A model generated the notes under the pieces. That model was given only the letters and a program-made list of their open reading frames with translations. It did no database searches and was not told where the DNA came from. Positions 63,601-64,000 of a DNA stretch of 64,000 nt are shown here, piece after piece. The stretch's first letter is position 1, and every line of letters starts with the position of its first letter. Location of the stretch: the NCBI GenBank assembly GCA_001724265.1, contig MEDY01000094.1, positions 1 to 64,000 on the forward strand, read 5' to 3'. The position numbers and the translations under genes were made by a program. The DNA comes from Rhizaria sp. SCN 62-66. Taxonomy: Eukaryota; Rhizaria, unplaced.

Positions 63601-64000
63601 GCCGGCGCAACCCAGCTCCCGGTCTCGGTTGCTGTCGCCGCCGACAACGCCGCTGGAGCCGAGGTTGCACTCGCAGTCGCCGACGCAGCAGCACCCGCTG
63701 CCCGCGCCGCCAGCATAACAGCCAGCTCCAGAGTCGGCACACGCAGCCGTAGCAGCTGCGGCAGCGGCGCCGCCGGGCGCAAGCGCCGCGACCGACGCGG
63801 CCGCCTCCGCCGCGGCCGTGGCCTCCGCCGCCGCGGCCGCAAGCGCTGCCCCCAGGGGCCTGAGCGCGGCGGCGTAGGCTGGCGCGGGCGGCAGCGCGCG
63901 CAGCGGCGCGTGCGTCTCCGCCGCGGCACCGGCCTCGGCGACGGCGTCGAGCGCGCAGAGCAGCAGCGGCAGCGACGCGAAAGCCATACGCACGCACGCG
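60688..64000 (-). CDS. Large Ala-rich protein with one in-frame TAG, may be 5'-partial
   Basis: The minus-strand frame is open to the window edge and ends at TAA (60688-60690). The first ATG inside is at 63987 (1099 codons), but the frame continues to the edge, so the true start may lie outside. It contains helical Ala/Leu-rich stretches (LWQLPRTVAAAVETVNTLAALLGSD; ERLWALALPLALAASEAAVTVASAL), many poly-Ala, Ser and Gln linkers, and a His-rich patch (HHPHHHYHGAHGH) before the TAG at 61489-61491. After the TAG come 266 codons without a single ATG, including helical segments (VARLYAAARLAAGGW, LLDARRELRLHVRGLAELG) and a basic end (NGKTGRR). It could be a helical-repeat scaffold; no family is recognised. 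Confidence 0.6.
61489..61491 (-). other. In-frame TAG in right-edge gene, candidate sense codon
   Basis: Context TCT TAG TCG. The 266 codons after it contain no ATG, so they can only be made by continuation. The nearest donor-like GTACAC (19 nt to the TAG) would shift the frame to a stop about 20 codons later. Confidence 0.6.

Overview
This window is nuclear DNA from an unidentified free-living eukaryotic microbe (a protist). Spliceosomal introns, LSM4, SUMO, XAP5/FAM50, a 3R-MYB, an A/B-type cyclin and VPS13 rule out a prokaryote. An EFHC1-type axonemal protein implies motile cilia or flagella. A Twinkle primase-helicase with a basic leader implies a mitochondrion with DNA. Genes are strongly GC-rich, with long Ala, Gln, Ser, Gly and Asp runs. 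Intergenic spacers of 0.2-2 kb are AT-rich. Introns are few and short (107-340 nt), and their 5' splice sites are almost all GTACGY. No species is claimed.

Layout, left to right: C-terminal end of a Gln/Ala-rich protein (+); a low-complexity 745-codon protein (+); RAD51B-like recombinase (-); SUMO (+); Twinkle (+); a secreted protein of unknown family (-); PGAP1 GPI-inositol deacylase (+); a 6446-aa intronless VPS13 lipid-transfer protein (-); UDP-GlcNAc pyrophosphorylase (+); an A/B-type cyclin (-); a 2-kb spacer with a GC-rich island that folds like a 5S rRNA; a 3R-MYB (+); EFHC1-like (+); XAP5 (-); a 67-aa membrane protein (+); LSM4 (-); a Cys-form selenoprotein T homologue (+); and a large Ala-rich protein (-) running off the right edge.

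The most important observation is that UAG appears to be a sense codon. Four genes are interrupted by a single in-frame TAG, with coding sequence continuing in the same frame on both sides: the 745-codon protein, RAD51B, PGAP1 and the right-edge gene. In RAD51B the conserved N-terminal helical domain lies before the TAG and the ATPase core after it, and no in-frame ATG follows the TAG until after the Walker A motif. In PGAP1 the lipase half lies before the TAG and the multi-spanning membrane half after it. None of the 17 recognised genes ends at TAG; 13 end at TAA and 4 at TGA. Removing a tiny intron ending at the TAG breaks the frame in the cases I tried, except for one formal 18-nt possibility in PGAP1. 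This points to a nuclear code with UAG reassigned to an amino acid I cannot determine, UAA/UGA kept as stops, and TAG rare (about 4 in 17,000 codons).

Functionally the genes are ordinary housekeeping: DNA repair and mtDNA replication, ER/GPI and membrane-lipid biology (PGAP1, UAP1, VPS13, SELENOT-like), mRNA processing (LSM4, XAP5), cell cycle (cyclin with a divergent 3R-MYB) and cilia. There is no mobile element, CRISPR array, virus-like gene or clear tRNA.
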